DNA of 29,440 bases from an uncultured Lachnospiraceae bacterium (GTDB taxonomy: Bacteria; Bacillota; Clostridia; Lachnospirales; Lachnospiraceae), in assembly GCA_934432885.1 (NCBI GenBank), contig CAKRYY010000035.1, positions 1 to 29,440 on the forward strand. Reading direction: 5' to 3'. A program made the translations under genes and the position numbers. Within the stretch, counting starts at the first letter, position 1; each line of letters begins with the position of its first letter. The notes under the pieces are model-generated. The model had not been told where the DNA came from. It made no database searches and worked only from the letters and a program-made list of their open reading frames with translations. This document shows, piece after piece, positions 1-7,779 of the stretch.

Positions 1-1
1 G

Positions 2-1096
2 ATGCAGATAACCGAGGAAATGCGAAAACGTTATGGCGAGGTGAGGATTTATGGAAAGGAGGGAGAGCTTTACTGCTATGACACAGGAAACTTCCTTTTT
101 CTGGTAAAAAACGATTTGGTCATGAGCGATAATTACAAAATGGAAGCGTATCGTTATCTGACGGATGCTTATTTTGCCGGACGAAATAGAAGCCATAGCT
201 ATGAGGAGAATGGAACTGGAATAGAGAAGAAATATACCCCTGTTATTGCATTAAATTCCTCTGCAAGTGAAGAAAAGGAATGGTTTTGCACAGATGTTGT
301 AAACTGGCTGCTCTATGTTATGGAAAAGCTTCCCTTTGAGGAAAATAAAGCCCTTTATAGGGAAATAAAGATAGCATATAACGGTGAGGAACTGGAATAT
401 CAACTCCCTGATATGCAGGATTTTACGCAGGAAAATATTTCTTCTGTATACAATCCTTTATATGATTTTATAGAAAATGCTCTGACAAAAGGTTATGAGG
501 AATGGCTGATTGAGGCTGAAAATACAAATGAAAATGAAGGAGAACAGCAGGCAGAACTGACAGAAGATGAGGTGCAGTATTACCTGTCCCTGCCGCCGGA
601 CTGCAGCTATGAGACTGCGGATGGAGTGGAATACCGTATGGTTCCCATTGACAGGGCATGCGGCAGCAGCTATTATGCTTTACTTTCCGTTGCGGATGGC
701 GGCAGAAAGGTTGTCATGGTAAACCGGGACCCTTATCTTGGCAGCGGAGGCGGCGCTGTGTGGATTGATTTTTTACAGGATGGAAAGACCGGCTTTTCCT
801 GTCTGGCTTATAGCGGCGGAGCTTATGGACTGTTTTATCGGACAGAGGACGGCGGTAAAAGCTTTGAGACGGTGGAATATCCATCTGCGAAGGTGGAGCT
901 TCCGGATGGAACCTATTACAATCCCTTCGTAATGCCCCAGAAGGTATATGAGGAAGACGGAAAGCTGTATATGGAGGCTGGGCAGGGAGCAGACGGAGAT
1001 TATCACGGTAAGGATAAGGGAAGCGGGCTTTGCAGGGGGCTGTATGAGTCTTTGGATAATGGAAAAACGTGGAAGTATATAAGAGAGATTACATAA
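2..1096 (+). CDS. Asp-box (BNR-like) repeat protein, probably 5'-truncated by window edge
   Basis: I do not recognise a specific function. The reading frame is open to the left edge, so the ATG at position 2 is probably an internal methionine of a longer protein. The C-terminal half carries two Asp-box-like motifs, TEDGGKSF at about residues 281-288 and SLDNGKTW at about 350-357. Such motifs occur in beta-propeller proteins of the sialidase/BNR superfamily and many extracellular proteins. Between them lies a Gly- and Tyr-rich stretch consistent with beta-strands. The N-terminal part is acidic and Tyr-rich, with no transmembrane segment visible. No catalytic sialidase residues can be assigned, so an enzyme name is not justified. 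It ends about 20 bp before a candidate promoter for the next gene, so it probably belongs to an operon lying to the left. Confidence 0.6.
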   Translation: MQITEEMRKRYGEVRIYGKEGELYCYDTGNFLFLVKNDLVMSDNYKMEAYRYLTDAYFAGRNRSHSYEENGTGIEKKYTPVIALNSSASEEKEWFCTDVVNWLLYVMEKLPFEENKALYREIKIAYNGEELEYQLPDMQDFTQENISSVYNPLYDFIENALTKGYEEWLIEAENTNENEGEQQAELTEDEVQYYLSLPPDCSYETADGVEYRMVPIDRACGSSYYALLSVADGGRKVVMVNRDPYLGSGGGAVWIDFLQDGKTGFSCLAYSGGAYGLFYRTEDGGKSFETVEYPSAKVELPDGTYYNPFVMPQKVYEEDGKLYMEAGQGADGDYHGKDKGSGLCRGLYESLDNGKTWKYIREIT

Positions 1097-1102
1097 ATCC
1101 TG

Positions 1103-1131
1103 ATGACAGCCGCCTTTAGATTCGTTATAAT
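1103..1131 (+). promoter_or_regulatory. sigma-A-type promoter of the CAP-domain gene
   Basis: ATGACA at 1103-1108 (one mismatch to TTGACA) is followed after 17 bases by a perfect TATAAT at 1126-1131. Transcription would start near 1138, giving an AT-rich leader of about 115 bases before the coding start at 1252. Confidence 0.6.
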
Positions 1132-1251
1132 ATAAATGAAATATAAAATTTAATTTTTTCCTAATTTTTTCAGGAACAGTTGATGTGAAACCTGAGGTTG
1201 TGTATGCTTAAGATAGCATATACTTTTCAGGAAGAGAGAAAGGAGAAGATT

Positions 1252-2145
1252 ATGAAAAAGAGATATTTAGTAGTTGGCGTATGTGCGGCGATGTTATTAC
1301 AGTCAATGACGGTTTTGGCTGCACCAAAGCAGATGAGCGATGGTACTTTTTTTGATGCTGAGTATTATGCTGCAAGCAATCCTGATGTAAAGGCAGTTTT
1401 TGGTACCAATGAGCAGAATTTGTACCTGCATTACAAAATGTTTGGCAAGAATGAGGGCAGAAAGCCGGTAGCACCTACGCAGTACGAGACGCCTGTAACA
1501 CCGAGCGTTTCCAATATCATGGAAAATGGTTTCGACCCGGTATATTATGCAAATCATTATCCTGATGTTGTGGCAGTGTTGGGCAGAGATCCGCAAAAGT
1601 TATATCAGCATTATACTTTATTTGGAAAAAATGAGGGAAGGAAAGCACATGCTGATACCAGTACGACGAATACCTCAAATACAAGTTCAAGCTCTGCAGC
1701 ATCCAATAACGTATATCAGTTTGGGCTTGATAAGACCCAGTATAACAGGGTAATGCAGCGTGTAGATGATAACAGCGGAAAAGCAAAGACCTTTATCAGC
1801 AAGCTCAATGATTACAGAAGCAGCAATGACAAGAAGAAGGTTTATCGGGATGATTCTCTGTCACAGGCAGCGACACTGCTGGCAATGGAGATGGATGATA
1901 ACAACAAAGCCTCCAGCAAGAGACCAAACGGAAACTCTTACTCAACAGTATATTCGCAGTTTGGAATCAATGATTATGACTATCACGGAATGGTTTATCA
2001 GAAAAACAGCTCCGCAGATACGGATGATTTGCTGGATGAATGGAAATCTGACAGCAATGATGTGTCAGAGCTTCTTAATAAGCATTATAAATATGCAGGA
2101 GTAGGCAGAAGCAATAAATATTGGGTAGTGCTGTTCACTGATTAA
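1252..2145 (+). CDS. Secreted CAP (SCP/PR1-like) domain protein with two N-terminal repeats
   Basis: The start is placed at ATG 1252 because it follows a GAAAGGAG ribosome site and gives a clean signal peptide; an in-frame TTG 54 bases upstream does not. The 297-residue protein has a signal peptide at residues 1-23 (cleavage after VLA). Two related repeats follow at about 34-71 and 94-131, each with a YYA..PDV core and ending FGKNEGRK. This repeat type is found in clostridial cell-surface proteins, often in several copies. A Ser/Thr-rich linker at 135-152 leads to a C-terminal domain at about 175-297 that resembles the CAP family: an FISKLNDYR helix, a DDSLSQAATLLAMEM helix and a terminal YAGVGRSNKYWVVLF strand. 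I do not see the full set of canonical CAP histidines. Ligand and role are unknown; it is probably exported and wall- or polysaccharide-associated. Confidence 0.75.
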   Translation: MKKRYLVVGVCAAMLLQSMTVLAAPKQMSDGTFFDAEYYAASNPDVKAVFGTNEQNLYLHYKMFGKNEGRKPVAPTQYETPVTPSVSNIMENGFDPVYYANHYPDVVAVLGRDPQKLYQHYTLFGKNEGRKAHADTSTTNTSNTSSSSAASNNVYQFGLDKTQYNRVMQRVDDNSGKAKTFISKLNDYRSSNDKKKVYRDDSLSQAATLLAMEMDDNNKASSKRPNGNSYSTVYSQFGINDYDYHGMVYQKNSSADTDDLLDEWKSDSNDVSELLNKHYKYAGVGRSNKYWVVLFTD

Positions 2146-2188
2146 GTCAGGAGCAGAATGAAATAAACAAAAGAAACAGGAGGCATGT

Positions 2189-3559
2189 ATGAGCGAAGAA
2201 AAAATTCCTTATAAAATTTATCTGGAAGAGAGTGAGATGCCAAAAGAATGGTACAATGTCCGGGCTGACATGAAAAATAAACCGGCGCCGCTTTTAAATC
2301 CAGAAACGAAACAGCCGATGACGCTGGATGAGCTGAGCACAGTATTCTGTACAGAACTGGCAAAGCAGGAGCTGGATGATAGTACGGCATATATACCGAT
2401 TCCTGATGAAATCCGCAATTTCTATAAGATGTATCGGCCTTCACCGCTTGTACGTGCGTATTGCTTGGAAAAGAAGTTGGATACACCTGCAAGGATTTAT
2501 TATAAATTTGAGGGAAATAATACCAGTGGAAGCCATAAGCTGAATTCTGCCATTGCACAGGCATATTATGCAAAGCAGCAGGGACTTAAGGGGGTAACCA
2601 CAGAGACGGGAGCCGGACAGTGGGGAACTGCACTTTCTATGGCATGCTCTTATTTTGATTTGGATTGTAAGGTGTACATGGTAAAGGTATCCTATGAACA
2701 GAAGCCGTTCAGGCGTGAGGTTATGCGGACGTATGGCGCAAGCGTTACGCCGTCGCCGTCTACGACGACTCAGGTCGGCAGAAAGATTTTAGAGCAGCAT
2801 CCCGGTACGACGGGAAGCCTCGGCTGCGCTATCTCCGAAGCTGTTGAGGTGGCAGTGTCCACAGAAGGATACCGCTATGTGCTTGGCAGCGTGTTAAATC
2901 AGGTGCTTCTGCATCAGTCTGTGATTGGTCTTGAGACGAAAAAGGCGCTTGATAAATATGGTATTGTTCCGGATATTATTATTGGCTGTGCTGGCGGCGG
3001 CTCCAATCTCGGCGGTCTGATTTCGCCGTTCATGGGTGAAAAGCTGCGTGGCGAGAAGGATTACCGCATCATTGCTGTAGAACCTGCATCGTGTCCGAGC
3101 TTTACCAGAGGCAAATATGCTTATGACTTCTGCGATACTGGAATGGTATGTCCATTGGCGAAGATGTATACGCTTGGCAGTGACTTTATCCCTTCGCCGA
3201 ATCATGCGGGCGGTCTGCGGTATCATGGCATGAGCTCCACCCTGTCTCAGTTATATGATGATGGTCTGATGGAGGCGGTCAGCGTAGAACAGACTTCAGT
3301 ATTCCAGGCAGCAGAGCAGTTCGCCAGAGTGGAAGGAATCCTTCCCGCACCGGAGAGCTCTCATGCGATTCGGGTTGCCATTGATGAAGCGCTTAAGTGC
3401 AAGGAAACCGGAGAGGAAAAAACGATTGTATTCGGCTTGACTGGTACGGGCTATTTTGACATGGTAGCTTATGAGAAATTCCATAATGGAGAGATGAGCG
3501 ATTATATTCCGACAGATGCGGAATTGGCAGAAAGCCTTGCAAAGCTTCCGACTGTATAG
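2189..3559 (+). CDS. trpB2: TrpB2-type tryptophan synthase beta-like PLP enzyme
   Basis: A 456-residue fold-type II PLP enzyme of the TrpB2 (TrpB-related) family, which is longer than classical TrpB (about 400). The PLP lysine is Lys117 in GSHKLNSA. ETGAGQWG at 139-146 carries the TrpB-type catalytic Glu region, and GCAGGGSN at 266-273 forms the phosphate-binding loop. The N-terminal extension typical of TrpB2 (YNVRADM) is present. Family members condense indole or a related nucleophile with serine or O-phosphoserine to make tryptophan and can act without TrpA; no trpA or other trp gene is adjacent. The start follows AGGAGG. The gene lies 43 bp after the CAP gene with no terminator between, so the two may share a transcript, and it ends in a strong hairpin. 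The location next to a PLP-responsive regulator is suggestive but not proof of a link. Confidence 0.9.
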   Translation: MSEEKIPYKIYLEESEMPKEWYNVRADMKNKPAPLLNPETKQPMTLDELSTVFCTELAKQELDDSTAYIPIPDEIRNFYKMYRPSPLVRAYCLEKKLDTPARIYYKFEGNNTSGSHKLNSAIAQAYYAKQQGLKGVTTETGAGQWGTALSMACSYFDLDCKVYMVKVSYEQKPFRREVMRTYGASVTPSPSTTTQVGRKILEQHPGTTGSLGCAISEAVEVAVSTEGYRYVLGSVLNQVLLHQSVIGLETKKALDKYGIVPDIIIGCAGGGSNLGGLISPFMGEKLRGEKDYRIIAVEPASCPSFTRGKYAYDFCDTGMVCPLAKMYTLGSDFIPSPNHAGGLRYHGMSSTLSQLYDDGLMEAVSVEQTSVFQAAEQFARVEGILPAPESSHAIRVAIDEALKCKETGEEKTIVFGLTGTGYFDMVAYEKFHNGEMSDYIPTDAELAESLAKLPTV

Positions 3560-3610
3560 TAGGTGGCATTGTATAAATATTAGATTTGTGCTGTAAATAA
3601 AACGTTAGAA

Positions 3611-3653
3611 AAAATAGAACTGGATGGAAGGATACTTCTGCCAGTTCTATTTT
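3611..3653. terminator. Bidirectional terminator hairpin between trpB2 and the pdxS remnant
   Basis: AAAATAGAACTGG (3611-3623) pairs perfectly with CCAGTTCTATTTT (3641-3653), a 13-bp stem with a 17-base loop. Read on the minus strand the stem runs into TATTTTTTCT, a better U-tract than on the plus strand. It can stop trpB2 transcripts in one direction and pdxS-remnant transcripts in the other. Confidence 0.75.
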
Positions 3654-3727
3654 GCTAAAATAGGCATTGCACCGCCCTTTAACATCTGTGCCAGTCCTTT
3701 ATTCAGTTCATATTGTGTCTGCTTCAT
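3647..3727 (-). pseudogene. pdxS: pdxS N-terminal remnant (26 codons), divergent from pdxR
   Basis: On the minus strand an ATG at 3727 opens a 26-codon frame beginning MKQTQYELNKGLAQMLKGG and stopping with TAG at 3649-3647. The ELNK-LAQMLKGG segment matches the conserved N-terminus of PdxS, the PLP synthase lyase subunit of about 290 residues, where it is normally followed by VIMDV. Here homology stops after KGG and the frame ends AMPILAK-stop inside a terminator hairpin. A strong AAGGAGG ribosome site (3737-3743 complement) lies nine bases before the ATG. In many Firmicutes pdxST is transcribed divergently from pdxR, exactly the geometry here, which supports the reading that pdxS lost its body and pdxT is gone. 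Alternative: a deliberately kept leader peptide. It was recognised from memory of the family, not from a search. Confidence 0.72.
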
Positions 3728-3835
3728 CTACGAAGTCCTCCTTGAAATTTTCTTAGAAACATAATACAATCAAACTGAACATAAAAAAATAATCAATTTA
3801 AATAATTATGATATGCCAGATAGGAGCCTTTGCAG
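3728..3835. promoter_or_regulatory. Divergent pdxS-remnant/pdxR control region with direct repeats
   Basis: This 108-bp AT-rich gap separates the two divergent starts. Two direct repeats AATCAA occur at 3768-3773 and 3791-3796, with starts 23 bp apart. MocR/PdxR proteins commonly bind directly repeated sites, so these are candidates. On the plus strand TATGAT at 3807-3812 is a plausible -10 for pdxR but lacks a good -35; on the minus strand TATTAT just before the pdxS leader is a possible -10, also without a good -35, as expected for an activator-dependent promoter. The assignment is inference. Confidence 0.35.
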
Positions 3836-5233
3836 ATGCTTACGTATGTATTTGAACAATCGAACATTCCACTGTATGAGCAGGTATATCAGCATATAAA
3901 AGCAGATATTATTGCCGGAGTTTTAAAGGCGGGAGATAAGCTTCCGTCTAAAAGGACATTTGCGAAAAACAATGGCGTTAGTACCATTACGATTCAGACA
4001 GCTTATGACCAGTTAATAAGTGAGGGCTATGTGTATGCGATTCCAAAGAAGGGATATTATGCAGCGGATATTGGAGAAATGCAGCGCCTTCCAAAGATGT
4101 CTTCCATATCTCTTGATATCCGGCTTCCAAAGGAGCCTAAGCATTATGAAATTGACCTGTCGGGAAATCAGGTAAATACAGACAGCTTCCCATTTACGGT
4201 CTGGACGAGGCTGATGCGGGAAATTATATCAGATAAGCAGAAGGCATTGATGGAGACCTCTCCGACCTGTGGAATTTATGAGCTGCGCGAGGCGATTGCC
4301 AATCATTTAAAATCCTTTCGGGGAATGCTTGTAGACCCGAACCAGATTATTGTCGGAGCGGGAACGGAATACTTATATAGCCTTTTGATACAGCTTTTGG
4401 GAACCGATAAGGAATATTGCATCGAAAATCCGGGGTACACAAAGCTTGTGCAGATATACAGCCGGTATCAGATTGCCTGTCGGTTTGCCAGTATGGATGA
4501 GTACGGAATTACGGTAAAGGAACTGCGGCAGAGTGGGGCAGATATTGCCCATATATGTCCGAACCATCATTTCCCAACAGGGATTACGATGCCGGCAAAC
4601 AGGAGATATGAGGTGCTTGCATGGGCAAATGAAGAAAAAGGGCGGTATATCATTGAGGATGATTATGACAGTGAATTCCGCACCAATGGGAAGCCGCTTC
4701 CGACTCTGTTTGGTATGGACGCATGCGAGAAGGTCATCTATATCAATACCTTTTCAAAATCTTTGACGCCTACGATAAGAATTGCCTATATGGTGCTGCC
4801 AGTGCACCTTGTGAATACGTTTTATAAGGAGCTTTCCTTTTATTCCTGTACGGTTTCAAATTTTGAGCAGTATACACTGGCGGCATTTATAAAACGGGGA
4901 TATTTTGAAAAGCATATCAATCGGATGCGTCTGTATTATAGCAGGCAGAGAAAAAAGCTGCTGGAGTGTCTGGAAAAGAGCAGCTTACATAAGATAAGTC
5001 AGGTCATGGAAAATGAATCAGGGCTTCATTTTCTGATTCGCTTTGATACAGAGATTTCGGAGGCGGAGATTGCAGAGCGGCTTGCAGAAAAGAAAATCCG
5101 CTTACAGCCGCTTTCTGAATATTTTATGGTTCCGGATGAGGGGAAAAAATATTATTACATCATCAGCTATTCGGATATTAAGGTAGAGGAAATGGAGCGG
5201 GCATTTGAGGAAATCTATGAATGTATGCAGTAA
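3836..5233 (+). CDS. pdxR: PdxR-like MocR regulator (GntR wHTH fused to PLP aminotransferase domain)
   Basis: The 465-residue protein has an N-terminal GntR-type winged helix (residues about 10-75, including PLYEQVYQHIK, LPSKRTFAKNNGVS and TAYDQLISEGYVY). A linker follows, then a fold-type I aminotransferase-like domain (about 105-465). That domain keeps the PLP-contact motif EDDYDSEFR at 274-282, CPNHHFPTG near 241-249, and the Schiff-base lysine Lys308 in NTFSKSL. MocR proteins of this type sense PLP, and PdxR activates pdxST when PLP is low. The PdxR assignment rests mainly on the divergent pdxS remnant. ATG 3836 is chosen over the in-frame TTG at 3830 because of spacing from TAGGAG at 3821. 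A MATE gene follows after 32 bp without a terminator, so the regulator may now be co-transcribed with that exporter. Confidence 0.85.
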   Translation: MLTYVFEQSNIPLYEQVYQHIKADIIAGVLKAGDKLPSKRTFAKNNGVSTITIQTAYDQLISEGYVYAIPKKGYYAADIGEMQRLPKMSSISLDIRLPKEPKHYEIDLSGNQVNTDSFPFTVWTRLMREIISDKQKALMETSPTCGIYELREAIANHLKSFRGMLVDPNQIIVGAGTEYLYSLLIQLLGTDKEYCIENPGYTKLVQIYSRYQIACRFASMDEYGITVKELRQSGADIAHICPNHHFPTGITMPANRRYEVLAWANEEKGRYIIEDDYDSEFRTNGKPLPTLFGMDACEKVIYINTFSKSLTPTIRIAYMVLPVHLVNTFYKELSFYSCTVSNFEQYTLAAFIKRGYFEKHINRMRLYYSRQRKKLLECLEKSSLHKISQVMENESGLHFLIRFDTEISEAEIAERLAEKKIRLQPLSEYFMVPDEGKKYYYIISYSDIKVEEMERAFEEIYECMQ

Positions 5234-5265
5234 AGGAAAAGCTTATCAGGCGGAGATGATAAAAA

Positions 5266-6606
5266 ATGCAGAATGATTTTTCAAAGGGAAAGGTCTGGAA
5301 GAATATTATTTTTCAGGCAGTTCCACTGACAATCGCACAATTCGTACAGCTTCTTTACAATGTTGTGGACCGGATTTATATTGGGCACATGGGAGAGGGG
5401 CAGAGTATGGCTCTGACCGGAGTGGGAATTACCTTTCCGGTCATTACGCTGATTATGGCATTTACAGTTCTTTTTGGAAATGGCGGAGTACCGCTTTTTT
5501 CCATGGCAAGAGGCGCAAAGGAGATAGAGAAGGCAAAAAGGATACAGGGAAATTCCTTTTTTCTGCTTTTGGCAGGGGCAGCAGTGCTGATGGCGGTCTG
5601 CTATCTTTTTTGTGAGCCTGTTTTATTTCTATTTGGCGCAAGCAGGGAGTCATATTTTTATGCAAAGGAATATCTGCATATTTATCTGCTCGGTACGGTT
5701 TTCTCCATGCTGACGACAGGAATGAATGGATATATCAATGCACAGGGATTTCCGGGAATTGGAATGCTTACAACAGTGCTTGGCGCGGTCGTCAATATTA
5801 TTCTTGATCCGATTTTCATTTTCGTACTTCATCTGGGTGTTAGGGGAGCTGCGCTTGCAACCATTATCAGTCAGTGCATTTCCTGTATCTGGGTGCTGCG
5901 GTTTTTATGGGGCAGGCAGGCGGATGTCAGATTGGAAATTGGCGATATACGGCCTGATGTGCGGACAATTCTGGATATTGTCAGGCTGGGGCTGGCAAAT
6001 TTCATGGTATATGGAACGAACTGCGCCGTACAGGTTGCCTGCAATACAACACTTCAGACGTATGGCGGTGATTTGTATGTCGGTGTGATGACGGTGTTAA
6101 ATTCTGTCCGTGAGGTCTGTTCCCTTCCGGTTACAGGCATTACACATGGAGCACAGCCGGTTGTCAGCTTTTACTACGGCGCAGGGGAAAAGGGGAAGGT
6201 CAGGGAAGCGATTCGGTTTAATACGCTGCTTGGAAGTGTATATACTTTGCTTACATGGATTGTGGTGATTCTGATACCGGATTTCTGGTGCAGGATATTT
6301 ACAAGTGATGAGGGCATTATAGAAGCAGGCGTGGGAGCGATACATATTTATTTTTTCGGCTTTATCTTTATGGCACTGCAATTTTCCGGTCAGAGCGTAT
6401 TTCAAGCGCTGGGGGATGCAAAGCATGCGATTTTCTTTTCCATTTTACGAAAGGTGATCATCGTGGTGCCACTTACATTCCTTCTGCCGCAGATGGGCTT
6501 TGGTGTAAACGGCGTATTTCTGGCGGAGCCTATATCCAATGTCATCGGAGGAAGCATCTGCTTTGCCGTTATGTGGAGAAGTATTTACCAAAAGCGCCTG
6601 CAATAA
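5266..6606 (+). CDS. MATE family multidrug/metabolite exporter
   Basis: A 446-residue inner-membrane protein with about twelve hydrophobic segments and the MATE hallmarks: an N-terminal PLTIAQFVQLLYNVVDRIYIGHMG segment beginning near residue 20, MNGYINAQGFPGIGML around 160, and the internal pseudo-repeat with SFYYGAGEKGKVREA near 300. MATE proteins export cationic drugs or metabolites using Na+ or H+ gradients; substrate cannot be read from sequence. The length is normal for the family. A GGCGGAG site precedes the ATG. It lies 32 bp after pdxR and probably shares its transcript, so export of a B6 vitamer or related compound is possible but unsupported. The next gene has its own promoter. Confidence 0.88.
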   Translation: MQNDFSKGKVWKNIIFQAVPLTIAQFVQLLYNVVDRIYIGHMGEGQSMALTGVGITFPVITLIMAFTVLFGNGGVPLFSMARGAKEIEKAKRIQGNSFFLLLAGAAVLMAVCYLFCEPVLFLFGASRESYFYAKEYLHIYLLGTVFSMLTTGMNGYINAQGFPGIGMLTTVLGAVVNIILDPIFIFVLHLGVRGAALATIISQCISCIWVLRFLWGRQADVRLEIGDIRPDVRTILDIVRLGLANFMVYGTNCAVQVACNTTLQTYGGDLYVGVMTVLNSVREVCSLPVTGITHGAQPVVSFYYGAGEKGKVREAIRFNTLLGSVYTLLTWIVVILIPDFWCRIFTSDEGIIEAGVGAIHIYFFGFIFMALQFSGQSVFQALGDAKHAIFFSILRKVIIVVPLTFLLPQMGFGVNGVFLAEPISNVIGGSICFAVMWRSIYQKRLQ

Positions 6607-6624
6607 AAAGCATAGTTTGTCCAC

Positions 6625-6653
6625 TTGAATTTTAAGGTTCCGCGTACTATAAT
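6625..6653 (+). promoter_or_regulatory. sigma-A promoter of the tetR-GNAT gene
   Basis: TTGAAT at 6625-6630 and a perfect TATAAT at 6648-6653 are separated by 17 bases. Because the -10 box covers the ATG at 6652, translation cannot begin there, which supports the downstream start at 6697. Confidence 0.75.
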
Positions 6654-6696
6654 GCAGGTATTGAGCGATATTCAGCGCCAGGCAAAGGAGAAAAGT

Positions 6697-7761
6697 ATGC
6701 GAAAGGCTGTCGGAAGCAGGGAAAAACGGGAGGAAATCATACAGGCGGCGCAGGAATGTTTTTTCCTTCGAGGGTATGATGGGACTTCAGTCCGTGCGAT
6801 TATGAAAAGGGTCGGCGCAGAGGTTGGTCTTTTTTATTATTATTTTGACAGCAAAGACGATGTGTTTGAATATGCGCTGGATTATTTCTTTGAGCAGTAC
6901 AGAAAAGAATTTGAGAAGATTGCGAAAGAGGCGAAGCGGCAGCCACTTGGCGCTCTGCAGCATTTCTTCCATTACATGATTGCGGAAACGAAAAAATTCC
7001 GTGTACAATATAAAGATAAGCTGCACAGGACAGTAAGGTGGGCAATAAGAGAGCATACGCTTACCTTGATTCTGCCGTATATCCGTCAGATTGTAGAAAT
7101 TTTGTCTCAGATAGGGGCAGAGCTGCCGACTTCAATCGATGTGACGGCAATGCTTTTGACACATGGCGTAGGCAGCCTGATTATCCATGAAGAAAATGAA
7201 TGGATCAATATCAATGTGGCGGATGTCCAGAAGGCGGCGAACCTGATTATGGGGCTGGAGCCGGAATCCTATGAACTGACTGTGCCGGTAGCTGCAAAAA
7301 GAGAAGATTTACCGGTGATAAAGGAAATTTTGGAGCTGCTTTCACAGAAATCTATGCGGAAGCAGTCATTTGCTTTAGAAGAGGTGCTTTTGGATAAAAT
7401 CGAAAAGCAGGAGCTTTTAGTTGTAAAGCATTATGGGAGCGTGCTTGGCTGTCTTGGCTTTGACCGGCAGAGTGGAGAAATAGAATTTGTTGCTGTTGCA
7501 GAAGCATACCGGGATGAAAAACTTGCAGAACGGCTTTTGATGGTTGCATTTGCAGAATTTCCGGTAGGAAGTATTTTAAAGGTAGCGCTTCCCTGTGAAA
7601 AGGACGAGAGGGAGACTGAACTTTTGGAAGTTTACCGGAGGTTTGGTTTTGTGGATACGGAAAAGATAACAGAAGGAAATGACAGCATACAGTGGATGGA
7701 GGCAGTCGTTCCTGACTGTGTGCCGGTGCTTTATAAGCGGGGCGATGAATCCAAGCTGTAA
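6697..7761 (+). CDS. TetR-family regulator fused to a GNAT-like C-terminal domain
   Basis: The start at ATG 6697 follows AAAGGAG at 6684-6690; upstream in-frame starts overlap the promoter. The 354-residue product is much longer than a usual TetR protein (about 190-220). Residues about 8-55 form a clear TetR helix-turn-helix (IIQAAQECFFLRGYDGTSVR, then GLFYYYFDSKDDVFEYA). Residues about 60-190 look like the all-helical ligand/dimer domain. Residues about 196-340 resemble a GNAT acetyltransferase: KHYGSVLGCLGFD strands, EIEFVAVAEAYRDEKLAERLL at the position of the acetyl-CoA loop, and ELLEVYRRFGFV near the end. The usual R/Q-x-x-G-x-G/A loop is only partly kept (YRDEKLAERL). It lies after the MATE gene and 18 bp before tcdA. 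Target genes are unknown; the MATE gene is an obvious candidate. Confidence 0.75.
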   Translation: MRKAVGSREKREEIIQAAQECFFLRGYDGTSVRAIMKRVGAEVGLFYYYFDSKDDVFEYALDYFFEQYRKEFEKIAKEAKRQPLGALQHFFHYMIAETKKFRVQYKDKLHRTVRWAIREHTLTLILPYIRQIVEILSQIGAELPTSIDVTAMLLTHGVGSLIIHEENEWININVADVQKAANLIMGLEPESYELTVPVAAKREDLPVIKEILELLSQKSMRKQSFALEEVLLDKIEKQELLVVKHYGSVLGCLGFDRQSGEIEFVAVAEAYRDEKLAERLLMVAFAEFPVGSILKVALPCEKDERETELLEVYRRFGFVDTEKITEGNDSIQWMEAVVPDCVPVLYKRGDESKL

Positions 7762-7779
7762 AAAGAAAGGGTACGAAGG

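Noticed and set aside
6625..6696. Earlier starts for the TetR-GNAT gene (TTG 6625, ATG 6652)
   Set aside because: Both lie within the predicted promoter; only ATG 6697 has a ribosome site.
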